Of a DNA stretch of 64,000 nucleotides, positions 62,355-64,000 are shown piece by piece; position 1 is the stretch's first letter, and the number at the start of each line of letters is the position of its first letter. Under the pieces are notes generated by a model. That model was not told the DNA's origin, did no database searches, and was given only the letters and a program-made list of their open reading frames with translations. Origin of the DNA: Cerrena zonata (Eukaryota; Basidiomycota; Agaricomycetes; Polyporales; Cerrenaceae); assembly GCA_038087015.1 (NCBI GenBank), contig JASBNA010000082.1, forward strand, positions 110,199 to 174,198, in the 5' to 3' direction. The translations under genes were made by a program, and so were the position numbers.

Positions 62355-64000
62355 CTAATTATTTAAACGGTTAAGACCAAACAAAAATCCTAATTCTTGT
62401 CTACCAAGACGACTAATACCTTGTCTACCTGTTTCATCAAGCGCTGCATTGATCAACTCCTTCTTCTTCTCTTGCAATTCCATAATTCTGCTCTCCACAG
62501 TATTTTGGATCAAAATTCGGTAAACGTGAACCTCTCTCTGTTGACCAATTCTGTGAGCTCTATCCATTGCTTGATCTTCGACAAAGGGATTCCAAAATGG
62601 ATCCATGATTATAACATGTGATGCACACGTAAGTGTAAGACCAACATTCCCTGCTCTCAACGACAATAACAAAACTTTCTTATCGCCTTGATAGAAGTTT
62701 TTAATACAAGCATTTTTAGCATCAACATCCATTGATCCATCATACCTTAAGAATGAAATTTTCTCGTGATCCAAAACCAACTTCATCAAATCAAATGTTC
62801 CAGTGAATTGTGAAAAAACAATTATCTTTTCATCTGGGAAATTTTGAAAGATCTCCTTCATTACATGGATAGCTCTTTCCATTTTGGCTGAAGTAGAAAA
62901 TCCATTATTCAATGTTATTAACTCATCGATTTTTTGAGAAGTGGTAGTTTTACGTCTAGGCTGTAAAAGTTTTGCATAATATTCACTTACTTGATTATGA
63001 TCGTAACCCTCATGATGAACGAGATGGAATATGTTATAGTCAATCAACTCATTTTCTTTGACCCTTTTATGACATGTCAAACATGAGGCTGACCGTTTTC
63101 CATCAATACCACCGTCGCTATCATCGTTCTCTTCGAAGAATTTATCGATACAACCAGAGCAGATAACATGACCGCAATTGGCGAATAAGACAACAGACTC
63201 ATAAGATACAATGTCATAGCAAACTGGACAAGTGAATAAAGATTCATCGTCTTTATCAGCTAGATTATTATCAGCTAGAGGTTCAACTTCTTTCTTCTCA
63301 AGGTTTAGACCACCGTGTAATTCAGCCTTGATCCTTTGTACAGTTTGATGATCGAACAGTTTCACTTGCGTATACATCAATTCCCATGAATTACTGGTTT
63401 TAGCTAAAGTTTGATCTTTCTCTGCTGAGTTCATTTCACCAATTTCAACAAGAAAGCTATGGATACACGCCTGTCTTAAACGCAAAAGTAAAGTCAAAAT
63501 GTTAGAGCTCATACCTCTAGCTTTTGTATTCATTAACCTTTTAGCCTTGGATTGAATACCAGATTCCAAATTGCGGTAATATTCCATCTCCTCCTCGTCC
63601 ATTACAGAAAATAGAGGATGCATATGCTTATCGGGAAGATTAAGGATTGGCTTACCATCAATCTTTGAGTCTTTATTTCTCCTGTACAACACCACATTCA
63701 ACAAGGCCCTTATCTTTTTCAAACTATTATTTTTGTCAGTATCATCATAGTAGCCTGACTTAGATTTGAGAGGAACAGAAAGATCAACTTTGAATTTTGC
63801 TTCATCCATATAGGGCTTAATCTTAAAAAGCGCAATAATGGATATAATTCATCTAGATTGTTTTGCATTGGTGTACCAGATAAGCAAAGCCTATAAGTTG
63901 AATGTAATAAAGATGATGCTCTTGAGGCAATAGAAAGCTTTGTTTTTGATGTTTTGAGCTTCATCTAAGATGATTCTATAAAAATTCGAGTCGGTCGAAA
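62355..64000 (-). CDS. ULS1: ULS1-like Snf2/RING SUMO-targeted translocase, C-terminal part with two frame breaks
   Basis: C-terminal half of a Rad5/Rad16-group Snf2 ATPase, running off the window. At the right edge the DEAQ box (RIILDEAQNIKNK) is followed by YRLCLSGTPMQNNLDELYPLLRFLR. Then come VVLYRRNKDSKIDGKPILNLP, a C3HC4 RING (CPVCYDIVSYESVVLFANCGHVICSGCIDKF...CLTCHK), and helicase motifs V-VI (LLSLRAGNVGLTLTCASHVI, MDRAHRIGQQREVHVYRIL). The IDGKPILxLP stretch favours Uls1 over Rad16 or Rad5. Frames change near 63940 (AAACAAAGC) and 63820-63830 (AGATTAAGCCC), one base each. Uls1 displaces or ubiquitylates polySUMO-modified proteins on chromatin. Confidence 0.85.

Overview
This is a 64 kb window of nuclear DNA from a budding yeast, most probably a CTG-clade (Candida/Lodderomyces/Debaryomyces type) species. 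It is AT-rich, gene-dense and intron-poor, the few introns have GTATGT-type donors and TACTAAC branch points, and long poly(dA:dT) tracts lie next to promoters. Three things point to the CTG clade. A respiratory complex I subunit (NDUFS7) is present, which Saccharomyces lacks. A solitary histone H3 gene carries the V31/S32/S80 signature of the CTG-clade H3 variant. A CTG codon in RPD3 falls where other Rpd3 proteins carry Thr, which suits Ser better than Leu. Species cannot be fixed by eye. I see no tRNA, rRNA, CRISPR array or transposon.

Layout. 0-10 kb: the 5' end of ECM29, GCD2 (eIF2B delta), DRS2 (flippase), PRO2, MET8. 10-18 kb: MRS6 (Rab escort), RPS12 with a Cbf1/Tbf1-type promoter, an intron-containing AME1/CENP-U-like kinetochore gene, ERV14 with an intron, HRI1-like. 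18-30 kb: NUD1 with a minisatellite upstream, NGR1, the H3 variant gene, NDUFS7. 30-40 kb: SUS1, YSA1, a MARCH-type membrane E3 ligase with a split RING, SSN6/CYC8, POS5, RPD3. 40-48 kb: PFA3, HUT1, a possible 65-residue ORF, SRP68, an unknown gene with three in-frame TGA codons, an adenine/adenosine deaminase. 48-64 kb: a Dal5-family permease, a 22-bp repeat array, an acid phosphatase divergent from a secreted SurE-like protein, a Mup1/Mup3-type methionine permease, a tail-anchored (possibly Pex15/Pex26-like) protein, RAD17 (9-1-1 clamp), VMA6, COG8, and ULS1 running off the right edge.

Genes are housekeeping and mostly unrelated in function, as is usual in yeast. Two divergent pairs look functionally coupled: deaminase/Dal5-type permease (with GATA sites between them) and acid phosphatase/SurE-like protein.

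The main caution is sequence quality. About nineteen single-base frame breaks interrupt twelve genes plus a small ORF, most of them at short homopolymers and most in conserved genes (GCD2, PRO2, VMA6, COG8, NDUFS7). They are concentrated after 50 kb. I read them mainly as base-level assembly errors and give the full gene spans; they should be checked against raw reads before any gene is called a pseudogene. The unknown gene at 46-47 kb is different: its frame is kept but holds three TGA stops.
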